59,823 nucleotides of DNA from Candidatus Margulisiibacteriota bacterium (GTDB lineage: Bacteria > Margulisbacteria > Riflemargulisbacteria > GWF2-39-127), in contig QKMY01000061.1 of assembly GCA_003242895.1 (NCBI GenBank), forward strand, positions 1-59,823, given 5' to 3'. The notes below the pieces were generated by a model. The model was not told the origin of the DNA. It did no database searches and saw only the letters and a program-made list of their open reading frames with translations. The position numbers were made by a program, and so were the translations under genes. Below are positions 1 to 9,373 of this stretch, piece by piece (the stretch's first letter is position 1; the number at the start of each line of letters is the position of its first letter).

Positions 1-90
1 TATCCATTAGGTTGTTTTAATTATGGAAAGTATCTTTTCAGGTTGGGTTATCTTGAGAAAATGCAGGACGTTTTAGTTGCTTTATTTTAG
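1..90 (+). CDS. C-terminal end of an unrecognised protein, open at window edge
   Basis: A reading frame is open from the first base and ends at a TAG at 88-90, giving 29 codons. The visible tail is rich in aromatic and hydrophobic residues (for example GKYLFRLGYLEK). I do not recognise the family. It sits directly before a cassette-like gene, so it could be the end of another cassette or of a flanking chromosomal gene. A frame this short could be open by chance, so confidence is low. Confidence 0.3.
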   Translation, partial: YPLGCFNYGKYLFRLGYLEKMQDVLVALF

Positions 91-138
91 GATATTACAG
101 ATGCACACGGTGACAGTAAGTAAAATAAATAAAATCCT

Positions 139-993
139 ATGACCAAACTACCAAAAAATTTATATCACTATACAAGTATTGAAAATTTTACTAATATCAT
201 TAATTCAAATGAACTATGGATGACAGATGTAAGATTTCTCAATGATAACTCAGAATTAAATTACGCAATCGAATCATATAAACAATACATAAAGAAAATA
301 GATGATAATCCTAAAAAAATAATAGAGAAATTCAAAATTTATAATCCTAATTTTAATAAATACACATTGGATAAACTTTTAAGCATTTTGTTAAACCTAA
401 TAGAAACAGTTAATAATCTACACTGTTACTCTTTTGTATTTAGTTTCTCAGAGAAAGGTGATTTATTAAGTCAATGGCGAGGGTATACCTCATTTGGTAA
501 AGGTATTAGTATTGGTTTTAATTATGAAAAGTTCAGTAAAGAAATTAAAGATTCATGGCAAAGTCCTACTAATTTTTCTCGAATTGGCCAATTATTATAT
601 CATTGTCTGTATTCAAAAAAGAAGCTATATGAAATAGTCGAAGGCACTTTACTTGAAATTTATGCAAACAATTTCTCTAAAGAATTAGTTTCGATAAACT
701 TTTTTGATGTTTGGGGTGACTGTTTACACATTAAGCACCATGCATTTAAGGAGGAAAAAGAGTGGCGCCTAAGTGCAAAGTTAAACAATCAGCAAAAAAT
801 AAATCATCGTACAGGTAGCCATAGCATTATTCCAATTTACAAAAATAAGTTTGATAATATTTCGAATTATATAGATCATGTCATAATAGGCCCAAATCCT
901 AATATGATTAGTGCTGTTAAGGGACTTAAGTCTTTTCTAGGAGATAGAAAAATCGACATTAAAACTTCAAAAATACCTTATACTGGTGGGTGA
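139..993 (+). CDS. DUF2971 family protein
   Basis: This 284-residue protein begins with the pattern LYHYTS, followed by LWMTDVRFLNDNSE near residues 27-40. Both are hallmarks of DUF2971 proteins. The mid-protein segment FSEKGDLLSQWRGY and GKGISIGF, and the late HHAFKEEKEWRL, fit the same family. The biochemical role of DUF2971 is not established; members are common in mobile and accessory regions. Base composition is very AT-rich, clearly different from the HEPN/Toprim gene downstream, which fits a mosaic of acquired genes. No good ribosome binding site is visible before the ATG. An attC-like repeat lies about 200 bases downstream. Confidence 0.8.
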   Translation: MTKLPKNLYHYTSIENFTNIINSNELWMTDVRFLNDNSELNYAIESYKQYIKKIDDNPKKIIEKFKIYNPNFNKYTLDKLLSILLNLIETVNNLHCYSFVFSFSEKGDLLSQWRGYTSFGKGISIGFNYEKFSKEIKDSWQSPTNFSRIGQLLYHCLYSKKKLYEIVEGTLLEIYANNFSKELVSINFFDVWGDCLHIKHHAFKEEKEWRLSAKLNNQQKINHRTGSHSIIPIYKNKFDNISNYIDHVIIGPNPNMISAVKGLKSFLGDRKIDIKTSKIPYTGG

Positions 994-1064
994 TCTCATA
1001 TATCAAAATCGTATTATAGCTTAGGCACGCTGGTGCGGAAATAATAAAAAGCAAATAAACATGA

Positions 1065-1193
1065 GAGAAACTGCTGGTTAACGAAGAAGATGCAGATAAA
1101 ATACGGAATGAATAAATGAAAGAATATGCAGCTATTGTTGAAAATTAAATAGACACTTAACTAGAAGCTGACGGATTTGAAAGAAGCAAATAA
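1065..1193 (+). pseudogene. Possible decayed small cassette ORF
   Basis: One frame between 1065 and 1193 reads like a soluble, charged peptide: EKLLVNEEDADKIRNE, then MKEYAAIVEN, then LEADGFERSK. It is broken by three in-frame TAA codons and is out of frame with the ATG at 1061. It ends three bases before the attC-like site at 1196. The intact cassette gene at 1352-2077 likewise ends 12 bases before its own site. This suggests a small cassette gene that has decayed, but chance cannot be excluded. Confidence 0.3.
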
Positions 1194-1195
1194 AG

Positions 1196-1326
1196 GCATA
1201 ACAAAACGCTGCACCAGACCGCTTTAGTGCTAACTTACCTAGATTATGATGACTAGGAATAAGGCAATGGTTAGTTTATAAGCAGAATCCCAGTGACCCA
1301 AGCGCAGGTGAGCTTGGTCGTTAGGC
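1196..1326 (+). repeat. attC-like integron recombination site 1
   Basis: The segment starts with GCATAAC (1196-1202) and ends with GTTAGGC (1320-1326), matching the outer attC boxes, which have consensus RYYYAAC and GTTRRRY. Inner arms ACGCTGCACC and GGTGAGCTTGGTC are largely complementary with offset bases, as in folded attC sites. The length of 131 bases fits the long attC class. The 3' half closely resembles the repeats at 2089-2205 and 3580-3607, while the genes between them are unrelated. That is the arrangement of a cassette array. Confidence 0.75.
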
Positions 1327-1351
1327 ATACCAAAATGAAGAGGTACGTATC

Positions 1352-2077
1352 ATGGATAATTTTGAAAATGCAAAACAATTGACTGAATATTCGGAAGAAA
1401 CGTTTCAAAAAATTAAGAACATCTACAATGCTTCATTATATGAAAAAACTATAAAAGCTGCTTTGCTGATAGAAATAAAGAATTTAATGGAGAACCTACG
1501 ATCAGCGTTAGACTATTGTTCCCATGGACTATTTGATAAATACGGTGATACATCAAAAAAACAGAATATCTACTTCCCTTATGCTTGGGCAGGATTGAGC
1601 GCGACCGAATTTCGGTCGAAAAGAATAATTGACAATAAAATTCCGGGGCTGATAAGAAATCGTCCGGACATTGCGTCAAAAATTGAATCATATCAAGCTT
1701 TTGCTAATCCAAGTAATGAATGGTTCCCAAAATTTATGGATTTAAATAACGAAAATAAACATCAGCATTTGACTCCACAAGAAAGGAAAGAAACTAGACA
1801 ACTGAATATTTCCTCTGGTGGTGCATCGATATCGATGGGAGAAGGTTGCAGTATTCAGATGGGGGCCGGAGCAATGATTCAATTTGGTGGAGCAATAATT
1901 CCAGGAGGGCAAAGAATCGATGTAAATAATCCAGCTATGATATTGGGCAACGCAAAACAAGAGGTTATTACATGGGTTTCTTTCAATTTTCAATCAAACG
2001 GTGAACCTGTATTGCAATTGTTAGAAAAAGCTGTTAATGGTGTCAAAAAGATTGTCTCTGAATTGTCGACAATGTAA
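1352..2077 (+). CDS. Hypothetical cassette protein with a glycine-rich repeat segment
   Basis: This 241-residue protein has no family I can name. The first 150 residues look helical and contain ENLRSALDYCSHGLF and the conserved-looking NENKHQHLTPQERKETR. Residues 153-188 form a Gly/Met/Ile repeat (SGGASISMGEGCSIQMGAG and similar), which suggests short stacked beta turns. The C-terminus looks like a compact alpha/beta segment. It is flanked by attC-like sites at 1196-1326 and 2089-2205, so it is the cargo of one integron-type cassette. No signal peptide or membrane segment is visible. The start ATG follows AAGAGGTACG, a usable ribosome binding site. Confidence 0.7.
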   Translation: MDNFENAKQLTEYSEETFQKIKNIYNASLYEKTIKAALLIEIKNLMENLRSALDYCSHGLFDKYGDTSKKQNIYFPYAWAGLSATEFRSKRIIDNKIPGLIRNRPDIASKIESYQAFANPSNEWFPKFMDLNNENKHQHLTPQERKETRQLNISSGGASISMGEGCSIQMGAGAMIQFGGAIIPGGQRIDVNNPAMILGNAKQEVITWVSFNFQSNGEPVLQLLEKAVNGVKKIVSELSTM

Positions 2078-2088
2078 AAATATCGAAT

Positions 2089-2205
2089 ACATAACAAAAC
2101 GCTGCACCTGACCACTTTTACGGTCAGTTTTTCTAGAATCTGAATGACTATTAACAAGGTAATGTGTTAAAGAGTCCAAGCAGCAGGCGAGCTTAGTCAT
2201 TAGGC
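2089..2205 (+). repeat. attC-like integron recombination site 2
   Basis: The 5' part reads ACATAAC followed by AAAACGCTGCACC, nearly identical to site 1. The 3' part reads GGCGAGCTTAGTC then ATTAGGC. The outer 3' box departs from the GTTRRRY consensus at its first base, so this site may be less active. It begins 12 bases after the stop of the preceding gene, the usual cassette layout. The length is 117 bases. Confidence 0.72.
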
Positions 2206-2265
2206 ATCACGAAATATATAAAAAATAGACTACAAAATTTAAATTTTGGCTGGAAGGCATATTAA

Positions 2266-3558
2266 ATGGGAACTTCCATAGAACTCTGCATTGCTAACGT
2301 GTCCCTATCGTATTCCAAAAACTTCATGGGGATAGATTACGGGTTACTGTTTCAGGAAGGTGATCTCATTCGCCGCAAGACGGACTCAATAGATTACGGT
2401 TATTACGAAGAACATCCCGAAGAAAAGGGAGAGCTTGACGAAGCTGAGGAACTTTTTGCTAGAACGCTTTCTCGCATCTTGCCTCGCCTTGAGCTACTCG
2501 GCTTCACTCTTGAAGCCGCACGCGCCGAATATCAAGCGGTGGTTGCGGAATCGGTCGAGATGGATAGCTATAGCGAGCTAGAAGAGCAAAAAAGCGAGTA
2601 TCTAACGTTTGAAGAATTCTGTAATTTAGCTTGCCGCCATCCGCTAAGCAATCTGAAAAGCGGTTATGTCGAGTACGAAGGGCCAGATCGAGACACGCTT
2701 TCACAGGGGCGGTTTGCCGCTGATATCGGCATATTTGCGCGGATTCCCATGACCGACAACTCTGATTCTTATTGGTCCGAAACTAGCTTCCTTTCCTCGA
2801 AAGTTTGCATTCTGAGTGCGGAGTCGATGCTTCAGATCTTTGCCCTGAATGAGGCCAATGCTGAAGTTGAGGTCACATGGGCGTTTGGTCCTATTGTCCA
2901 TGCCGGTTGGGTTCAACGTGAAGCATTCCAGCCGGGTGCGCGGCAAAAACAAAAAATTCTGATCGCAACAGAGGGCGCATCTGACGCACGCATCATTCGG
3001 CGGTCGCTCGATATTTTCCGTCCGGACGTGGCAGATTTTTTCAATTTCGTGGATGTCGATGAACGCCATCATTTCTGGGGAACCGGCAATCTCGTCAAAT
3101 TCGCAGAGGGGCTTTTGCGAATTGACGTTCTCAATCAGGTCTTATTCGTTTTCGACAACGATGCGGAGGGCGTTGACGCTTTTCGCAAGCTCGAAAAACT
3201 GAAACTACCTGCGAACATGCGAGCGATGCTCTTACCCGATCTTGAGGAATTTAGGAAGTTCGCCACCCGAGGTCCGGAGGGTGTTAGCGTTTCTGATATC
3301 AATGGACGAGCCGCTACGATTGAATGCTATCTCGACCTCCGTTTGGATCAATATCCCGGCCCTCAGGTCACATGGAGCAACTTCAAAAAGGACATCAACG
3401 CATGGCATGGAGTGTTGGATTTCAAAGAGACCTATTCAAAATATTTCTACGATCAGCCCAATGATCTGCTGCGAAGCGGTAGCTACGATGTCACTAAGAT
3501 ATTAAAATTACTTGATGCACTGATCCAACAGACCGGGTTGGTAATCCCGGTGATTTGA
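2266..3558 (+). CDS. HEPN/Toprim-associated domain protein
   Basis: This 430-residue protein starts with MGTSIELCIANVSLSYSKN and a GIDYGLLF segment, matching the N-terminal domain of HEPN/Toprim-associated proteins. Residues about 232-315 form a Toprim fold: the Glu motif ATEGASDARI and the acidic motif FDNDAEG supply the metal-binding residues seen in OLD-family nucleases and primases. Family knowledge suggests a nucleic-acid-cleaving or defence role; the substrate is unknown. The gene is visibly more GC-rich than its neighbours and uses a different codon style, so it was probably acquired separately. It follows attC-like site 2 and precedes a partial site 3. Confidence 0.75.
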   Translation: MGTSIELCIANVSLSYSKNFMGIDYGLLFQEGDLIRRKTDSIDYGYYEEHPEEKGELDEAEELFARTLSRILPRLELLGFTLEAARAEYQAVVAESVEMDSYSELEEQKSEYLTFEEFCNLACRHPLSNLKSGYVEYEGPDRDTLSQGRFAADIGIFARIPMTDNSDSYWSETSFLSSKVCILSAESMLQIFALNEANAEVEVTWAFGPIVHAGWVQREAFQPGARQKQKILIATEGASDARIIRRSLDIFRPDVADFFNFVDVDERHHFWGTGNLVKFAEGLLRIDVLNQVLFVFDNDAEGVDAFRKLEKLKLPANMRAMLLPDLEEFRKFATRGPEGVSVSDINGRAATIECYLDLRLDQYPGPQVTWSNFKKDINAWHGVLDFKETYSKYFYDQPNDLLRSGSYDVTKILKLLDALIQQTGLVIPVI

Positions 3559-3579
3559 GGGGTTACCCTGATTTTTTTG

Positions 3580-3607
3580 CCGGCACGGCTGAGCTTAGTC
3601 GTTAGAC
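3580..3607 (+). repeat. Partial attC-like site 3 (3' half)
   Basis: GGCTGAGCTTAGTC followed by GTTAGAC (3601-3607) matches the 3' halves of sites 1 and 2, and the last box fits GTTRRRY exactly. No convincing 5' half is present between the stop of the HEPN/Toprim gene at 3558 and this point. The site is probably truncated, which would leave it inactive or mark the edge of the array. Confidence 0.55.
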
Positions 3608-4016
3608 GGAAAAATTAACAACGCAGATGGTCATGGTAGAATCGGTCAATTATCATAGAGATTCAGAAATAAAATATGGAATGGTGACGATATAAATAAT
3701 TATTACAAGGAGGTAGCTCCTCTTGAGTAGTCAGATTTACGGATGTAAATAAAATGAGGATTGTTAATCCGTTATATAAATCCGTCCAGAACAGGACGTT
3801 CTGGACACCATCAGTCGGCGAAAAAATAACCTGAACAAACTATGTAACTTGTTAGCAATCCTAAACCAGTCAACAATTGAACATAACTAAATCATATGCG
3901 AAGTGTTTTGGTGGATAAATGTGGAATTTGGTATGTTTTGCGAACTATTGCGTTAATTTGTTTTATCGATTATAATGTGACGTAAATTATCGCATATTTC
4001 TGATTGGTAGCGTAAT
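3608..4016. other. Intergenic stretch with a perfect hairpin
   Basis: No gene is supported here. A perfect 9-base inverted repeat lies at 3784-3792 and 3798-3806 (GTCCAGAAC and GTTCTGGAC, loop AGGAC). A smaller hairpin with a GGAG/CTCC stem lies near 3710-3723. Neither is followed by a T-run, so they are not obvious intrinsic terminators. They may be remnants of recombination sites or mobile elements at the right edge of the cassette array. Confidence 0.5.
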
Positions 4017-4668
4017 ATGATCACTCATGTTGAAAATGTAGAACGCGAATTGCGGATTCGAAATTATAGTGCTAAAACTATCAAAAGTTACAGGTTTTGT
4101 TTAATTCATTATTTTTCTGAATTGCATAAAGATCCATCAGATGTAACAACTGATGAGATCAAAAACTACTTACATAATCTTTATCTGCGAGGGAAATCTT
4201 CTCAATCAGTAAGTGTGTATTTGAACGCGATCAAATTTTTTTATAGCAAATTACTAAAAACGAGATTGTGCATAACAATTAAATATCCTCAGAAAGAGAA
4301 GCACCTCCCTGTTGTTTTTAATCGGTGTGAAATCCAAAAAATCATTCAGTTCACAAGAAACGAAAAACATAGATTGATGATCTCTTTGGCTTATGGAGCT
4401 GGGTTGCGAGTAAGTGAACTGCTTAATCTGAGGGTCAAGGATATTGATTTTGATAATCTAACGTCCATATTAAACAGGCTAAAGGACACAAAGATAGAAT
4501 AACTATTCTTCCGACAAGCTGAGTCTTCAATTACAAGACTATATAGAAAACAAAACCGCTGAATCATACATATTTTGTAGTGAACGCGGTGGAAAGCTAA
4601 CTTCCCGGACTGCACAAAAGGTTGTCAGTTCTTCCATAAAAGGTACACGACTTCCTTCGGTCAGGTGA
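4017..4668 (+). pseudogene. Tyrosine recombinase (XerC/D-like), frameshifted and truncated
   Basis: The first 155 codons encode a SAM-like N-terminal core-binding domain (RNYSAKTIKSYRFCL) and the start of the catalytic domain with the first catalytic Arg in YGAGLRVSELLNLRVKDID. The frame then breaks near 4478. The next frame continues as AKGHKDRITILPTS up to a TGA at 4520-4522, and the third frame resumes as LSLQLQDYIEN and LTSRTAQKVVSSS until 4668. The conserved HxLRH, H/W and Tyr motifs are missing. The intermediate region is the generic Xer type and lacks the extra insert of integron IntI. It is therefore a dead recombinase, not a working integron integrase. Confidence 0.8.
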
Positions 4669-4775
4669 GGCGGGCATTCCGCAATCATTTCCTCGAGGCT
4701 GAAGCCTGGTTGATTAAGTCAGGGTGTTTATATATGATGAGCGTATATTATTACTGTATGTTGTAACGAGACATT

Positions 4776-5210
4776 ATGAGACTTTGGTCATTACATCCCG
4801 GATATCTGGATTCTAAGGGCTTAGTTGCGCTCTGGAGGGAAGGACTACTTGCTCAAAATGTTTTGCAGGGTAACACAAAAAGTTATAAGAATCATCCTCA
4901 ACTAATAAGATTTAAGCATGCCAAAGACCCGGTTGGCGCTATTGCCAGTTTTTTGAGGGGTGTTGCTGACGAGGCTGATATTAGAGGGTACAGGTTCAAT
5001 CGAAGGAAGATTGTAAATCAAGTATATTCAGGAAAAATACTGGTAACAAGCGGGCAGGTCGACTACGAATTCAATCGTCTGTTGGGGAAATTAAAAGACA
5101 GGGCGCCCTCGTTATATGAACAGCTAAAAATGATTAACCGTATAGAGACTCATCCGCTATTCAAAAAAATAACCGGGGACGTTGAGCCTTGGGAAGTAAT
5201 TAAGCATTGA
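4776..5210 (+). CDS. Pyrimidine dimer DNA glycosylase (endonuclease V-like)
   Basis: This 144-residue protein matches the Pyr_excise family, related to phage T4 endonuclease V. It starts with MRLWSLHPGYLDSKGLVA and continues with LWREGLLAQNVL, the conserved Arg-Glu segment near the active site, then KSYKNHPQLIRF. T4 endonuclease V nicks DNA at cyclobutane pyrimidine dimers. Cellular homologues of this length are usually annotated the same way, but their activity is less tested. The length is normal for the cellular family. It stands alone between the recombinase remnant and a chemoreceptor. No strong ribosome binding site precedes the ATG. Confidence 0.75.
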   Translation: MRLWSLHPGYLDSKGLVALWREGLLAQNVLQGNTKSYKNHPQLIRFKHAKDPVGAIASFLRGVADEADIRGYRFNRRKIVNQVYSGKILVTSGQVDYEFNRLLGKLKDRAPSLYEQLKMINRIETHPLFKKITGDVEPWEVIKH

Positions 5211-5314
5211 ACATAACAGTGTATATAAAAATTATTTTCGAAAACTTTTCGCTAGTGTCGGAAAAAGATGCTAAAATAAGAATAGCAAATAACTGTAAAG
5301 AAGTTTATTGATGC

Positions 5315-7387
5315 ATGGGAATATCGAATTTATTATCTTTTTCTAATAGTTTGCGGGTCCGTCTGGTAACAGTGTCTGTTATAACAGTTACTATTCCATT
5401 ATTCCTTGTCTCGATATATATGTTTGGCCTTTTAAACGTGTATACCGGAAGAGAAACCTCCAATAAAATCAGAAATAACCTTTCAATGCTGCAACTGACC
5501 TATAATAATAAGTCTTCTGCAGTAGGTTCCGCAGCCGGTTCTCTGGCTAGTGACCAATCAATTATTAGAATGACCTTAGAAAAAAATACGCTGCAACTTT
5601 CGAATTACCTTGCATATATGAAAAAGGATAAAGGGCTCTCGATGATAACCGTAGTTGATACTAATTTAAGGGTTATCGCGAGGGGTCATAATCAGGATAG
5701 CTTTTATGATCAGCTTCCGGGGAGCGATATTTTTCGCCAGGTGAAACAAGGCAATTCTTTTACTTATGCCAGTGTACTCACAAAAGAAGCGTTAGCCGCC
5801 GAAAATTTGATTTCCGTAGCTACGGTAGCTGGCGTTTTTTCAGGAATGATGATCCAATCGGTTTGTCCTATGTTTAATGAGACGAATTTGGTCGGTATTG
5901 TGATAGTCGGATATCTTCTCAATAATAGCGCTTTTCTGGAAGATCTGCATGAACAGATTACTCTTCACTCGGCTGTGCTGCAAGGTGATACCATTATCTC
6001 GTCATCACTCGAGGGAGATAAAAATAATCGTCATTTTATCGGATCAAAAGTTGATTCGACGATAGCAAAAGGATTAGTTGAAAAAAAACTCGACAAGGTA
6101 GTTGGTACCGTCTCTTTTCAAGGGAAGCAAATGTTGATGGGGTTTCTTCCCATAATAGGGCTTGAAGAGAAATATATCGGAGCTCTTGGAACTGCATTAG
6201 ATCTCAAGGAAAGTAATCGTTTGAAATATGCCAGCATGGCAGGGATACTGCTTATTTCCTTTATGAGTATTGTGCTTGCTGTGGCCTTGATTTTGTTGGC
6301 GTCTTCACTTATCACCAAGCCGCTGGATATTGTGAATAAAGCGTTGGCGGAAATGTCTGAAGGCGGCGGCGACCTTACCAGAGAGCTTCCGGTGCTGGCG
6401 GATGACGAAGTCGGCAAACTGAGCCTTAATTTTAACAAATTCCTTGCTGTGCAGAGAGCAATTATTCGAAGTATTTTGGAGACTGCCAGCAAAACTGCTG
6501 CACTTGCGGAAGAGCTGAGTGCTACCAGTGAACAGTTAAATGTTACTGCCGAGCAGACCTCGATTTCGATTACCGGGATAGCGATCGAAAGCAATTCTCT
6601 TTCTAAAATGACCGAAAATACGAAATCAGAGATTGAATTGCTGTTGCAGCACATTAACTATATAAAAGAAGCCAATAGTGAAGCGATAATTGGTACTCAG
6701 GAAGTTAATAGTTCAGCTCAAGACGGGTTGAAGTCAGCTAATATTGCCGGAGAAAAAATAGAGTCGATTAAAACAAGAGTAGCGATTTCCAGAAATTTTG
6801 TAGATGAGCTGAAAGTAAAAAGTAAGCAGATCAATCAGGTTGTTGAGGTTATTAATACCATCGTTAGCCAGACGAATCTCTTATCATTGAATGCGGCAAT
6901 TGAGGCTGCAAGGGCAGGTGATGCCGGAAGGGGATTCGCAGTTGTTGCAGAGGAGATTCGCAAATTGTCAGATAGCACTAATAAAGCTGCTAATAAGATA
7001 AAGGTAACGGTTGGTGAAATAATAGAAGGTACTGATAAAGTTGTTTCCAGTATCCGCAGCGAAGTTGACGAAGTTAACGAAGGCGGGGAAATTATCAAAA
7101 GCGCTTTAAATGAGTTGGATTCGATTGGAAATAAAGTCGAAAGCATTGCTCAATTATTCGCAAATGTAGATAAGATCATTAAAACCCAGATAGCGCTATC
7201 CGGGCGGGTACAAAATTCTATACAGGAAGTTGATAATTTTGCTAAGTTAAGTTATCAGTCAAGTGAAAATGTTAATTCCAACTTTAAACAAGTGCATTCC
7301 GCGACTGAGAACATAGCGACGGCCCTTTGTGTTCTCGCAAAAGAATCGTATGACCTGCTGAACCTGGCACAGAAGTTCAAAGTATAA
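5315..7387 (+). CDS. Methyl-accepting chemotaxis protein with a periplasmic Cache-like sensor
   Basis: This is a 690-residue chemoreceptor. A transmembrane helix spans about residues 16-42. A periplasmic sensor of about 260 residues follows; [15 protein letters not shown] and the later ARVIV-like strand pattern ([11 protein letters not shown]) resemble Cache domains. A second membrane helix lies at about 306-335 and a HAMP segment at about 336-390 ([13 protein letters not shown]). The cytoplasmic signalling helices follow, with the conserved hairpin tip [17 protein letters not shown] and [14 protein letters not shown] at about 518-550. It should signal to CheA/CheW, which are not in the window. 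Its stop overlaps the convergent pabBC gene by 11 bases. Confidence 0.92.
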   Translation: MGISNLLSFSNSLRVRLVTVSVITVTIPLFLVSIYMFGLLNVYTGRETSNKIRNNLSMLQLTYNNKSSAVGSAAGSLASDQSIIRMTLEKNTLQLSNYLAYMKKDKGLSMITVVDTNLRVIARGHNQDSFYDQLPGSDIFRQVKQGNSFTYASVLTKEALAAENLISVATVAGVFSGMMIQSVCPMFNETNLVGIVIVGYLLNNSAFLEDLHEQITLHSAVLQGDTIISSSLEGDKNNRHFIGSKVDSTIAKGLVEKKLDKVVGTVSFQGKQMLMGFLPIIGLEEKYIGALGTALDLKESNRLKYASMAGILLISFMSIVLAVALILLASSLITKPLDIVNKALAEMSEGGGDLTRELPVLADDEVGKLSLNFNKFLAVQRAIIRSILETASKTAALAEELSATSEQLNVTAEQTSISITGIAIESNSLSKMTENTKSEIELLLQHINYIKEANSEAIIGTQEVNSSAQDGLKSANIAGEKIESIKTRVAISRNFVDELKVKSKQINQVVEVINTIVSQTNLLSLNAAIEAARAGDAGRGFAVVAEEIRKLSDSTNKAANKIKVTVGEIIEGTDKVVSSIRSEVDEVNEGGEIIKSALNELDSIGNKVESIAQLFANVDKIIKTQIALSGRVQNSIQEVDNFAKLSYQSSENVNSNFKQVHSATENIATALCVLAKESYDLLNLAQKFKV

Positions 7388-9215
7388 CGTCTGCTTCGAT
7401 TAGTTTCCTTACAGAATTTCCAACAAAAATTTTATCAGCGGTTTTGAGGTCTTCTATGGAAAGAATTTTTTCTATAGCTTGGTTTTCTTTAATGAGTGAT
7501 TGCCTCAGTACTCCGTCTAATATGCCGCACCTGATTGGCGGGGTATAGAGCTGTTCCGACTTTTGGATGAATATATTTGTTATTGTTCCTTCAGTTAATT
7601 CCCCCCTGGTATTAAAAAAAATAACCTCGAAGAATCCTTCCCTGCCAGCTTTCTCCTGTTCCTGGTTATAGAAATACCTGTTTGTGGTTTTGTGATAGAG
7701 GAATATATTGTCAGGGTCGATTGCAGTCTCGCTTATCTTAACCTTTACCGGTCCTGTAATGGGGGATAGGGGGGCTTTCTCAATGGTAATAACACCGTTT
7801 GTCACTATGAGCCTGACCTTATAGTCCATATCATTACTTATTGTGATATGGGATAGTTCGTGCTTGATTTTCTCTATATCTAACGAAAAGCCGAAGTAAG
7901 AGCTTGACGAGATTAATCTTTTCAGGTGGAGGTCTAAGAGATAATAGCCTGTGTCTTTTTCCCGGAGTATGCTTTCTAAGAGACCAAACGTGGGCTTTAG
8001 CGATACGAGGAAATTTGATTTGAGGAGCGCTTCTTCATATTCGGTCGCTTCGATAGAGTCTGCAACGATGCCGCCTCCGATACCCATTGAGCCTTTCCCT
8101 GCTTTAACGGTAATAGTTCTGATGGCGACGTTAAAGCAAGATTCACGATCGGGAGCTATGTATCCGATAGCCCCGGTATAGATACCCCGCGGTTCTTTTT
8201 CTAATTCTTTTATTATCTGCATCGATTTTATTTTGGGTGCACCGGTAACTGAACCGCAAGGAAATACTGCTGTAAAAATGTCTTTGAGTGATATGTTTTT
8301 TTTTAATGAAGCTTCAATTGTCGAGGTCATCTGGTAGAGTGTTTTGTATTGTTCAATAGAGAAGAGCTCAGATACTGTAACGTTTTTTGCGATCCGGCCG
8401 AGATCGTTTCTGAGGAGATCGACTATCATGACATTTTCTGCCTGGGTTTTGGGGCAGGTAGACAGCTGATGTCGTTGCCGTTGTTCCTCGGCCTCGGTCA
8501 CGCCTCGCTTAATAGTTCCTTTCATAGGTTTTGCGGTAATTATACCGTTATTTATGCGGAAGAATAGTTCCGGTGAGAGGGATACAATCGAAGCCTCTCC
8601 GGTATTAATCAGCGCAAGGTACGATGTCGGCTGGTTTTGTCGTAACCTAAGATAGAACTCAAGGATACTCCCGGAAAAATCAAAATCCAGCTTGAAAGTA
8701 TAATTGATCTGATAGGTATGTCCCTTATGAAGATACTCTTTGATTCTAGCAATACCTTCCGAGTATTCTTCTCTGCTGATCGAGGGGGTTATGTCCTTCA
8801 GAGCAAAAACTTCGGCAGGCAGCTGTGAGCTCAGGGGATTGGTATGGTTAGCTTCGGCTGGTGAATCGCTTGAGTGACTGATGATTTGGGGCGCTTTCCA
8901 GACCCCGATCCAGGTATAGGGCGCTGAAGCCTCATTTACTAATGGACGAAGCGTGGGTTCCAGGAAATATCCGAATTCATAATCAAATGATCCGCAGATC
9001 CAGAACCCTTTATCGAGATATTCTTCCATCCTGTCAAAGAGCTCACTTGGTTCGTAACTGCCATCATATGCGATTACGTCGTGTAGTTCGGAGAAAAGAT
9101 ATGAATGGGTTTCCTGATTGCTGGTTGCGGCGGTCTCAAGAAAAACATAGGGCATAGACAGTTTGCTGCTTAGCAGATGCCGAATATGGCCTGAGCTTAA
9201 TTTCGTGTATATCAT
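7377..9215 (-). CDS. pabB: Fused aminodeoxychorismate synthase component I and aminodeoxychorismate lyase
   Basis: This 612-residue protein joins two steps of p-aminobenzoate (folate) synthesis. Residues about 1-400 are a chorismate-binding enzyme with [23 protein letters not shown] and [17 protein letters not shown], the PabB/TrpE signature. Residues about 410-612 are a class IV aminotransferase-fold lyase (PabC): [12 protein letters not shown], the probable PLP lysine in [10 protein letters not shown], then [12 protein letters not shown] and [13 protein letters not shown]. PabB-PabC fusions are known in several bacterial groups. The glutaminase partner PabA is not in the window. TrpE can be ruled out by the lyase fusion. 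The gene is transcribed divergently from the hydro-lyase pair. Confidence 0.92.
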   Translation of the reverse strand: MIYTKLSSGHIRHLLSSKLSMPYVFLETAATSNQETHSYLFSELHDVIAYDGSYEPSELFDRMEEYLDKGFWICGSFDYEFGYFLEPTLRPLVNEASAPYTWIGVWKAPQIISHSSDSPAEANHTNPLSSQLPAEVFALKDITPSISREEYSEGIARIKEYLHKGHTYQINYTFKLDFDFSGSILEFYLRLRQNQPTSYLALINTGEASIVSLSPELFFRINNGIITAKPMKGTIKRGVTEAEEQRQRHQLSTCPKTQAENVMIVDLLRNDLGRIAKNVTVSELFSIEQYKTLYQMTSTIEASLKKNISLKDIFTAVFPCGSVTGAPKIKSMQIIKELEKEPRGIYTGAIGYIAPDRESCFNVAIRTITVKAGKGSMGIGGGIVADSIEATEYEEALLKSNFLVSLKPTFGLLESILREKDTGYYLLDLHLKRLISSSSYFGFSLDIEKIKHELSHITISNDMDYKVRLIVTNGVITIEKAPLSPITGPVKVKISETAIDPDNIFLYHKTTNRYFYNQEQEKAGREGFFEVIFFNTRGELTEGTITNIFIQKSEQLYTPPIRCGILDGVLRQSLIKENQAIEKILSIEDLKTADKIFVGNSVRKLIEADVIL

Positions 9216-9373
9216 TGAATTATCCGATTCTTAAGAATAGATATTATTATAGTAAGTAGTTTGTGTATGGGCAATGTTCGAAATATCCATATTATTTGTA
9301 TTATCCGGGTTCAAATCTTGACGAAGATGATATAATTATGAAGAGCAATCAAAATAGTGTTAAGGTTAGGGTT

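Noticed and set aside
4017-4668. Integron integrase IntI next to the cassette array
   Set aside because: The conceptual translation has the generic Xer pattern and lacks the IntI-specific insert before the last catalytic motifs; the gene is also broken.
6118-6654. 178-residue antisense ORF inside the first chemoreceptor gene
   Set aside because: Ser/Ala-rich low-complexity translation opposite a clear coding region; the same effect appears in the second chemoreceptor.
9263-9373. N-terminal extension of the hydro-lyase large subunit
   Set aside because: The extension does not fit the family, overlaps a TATAAT-like box, and the ATG at 9374 gives the usual length and N-terminus.
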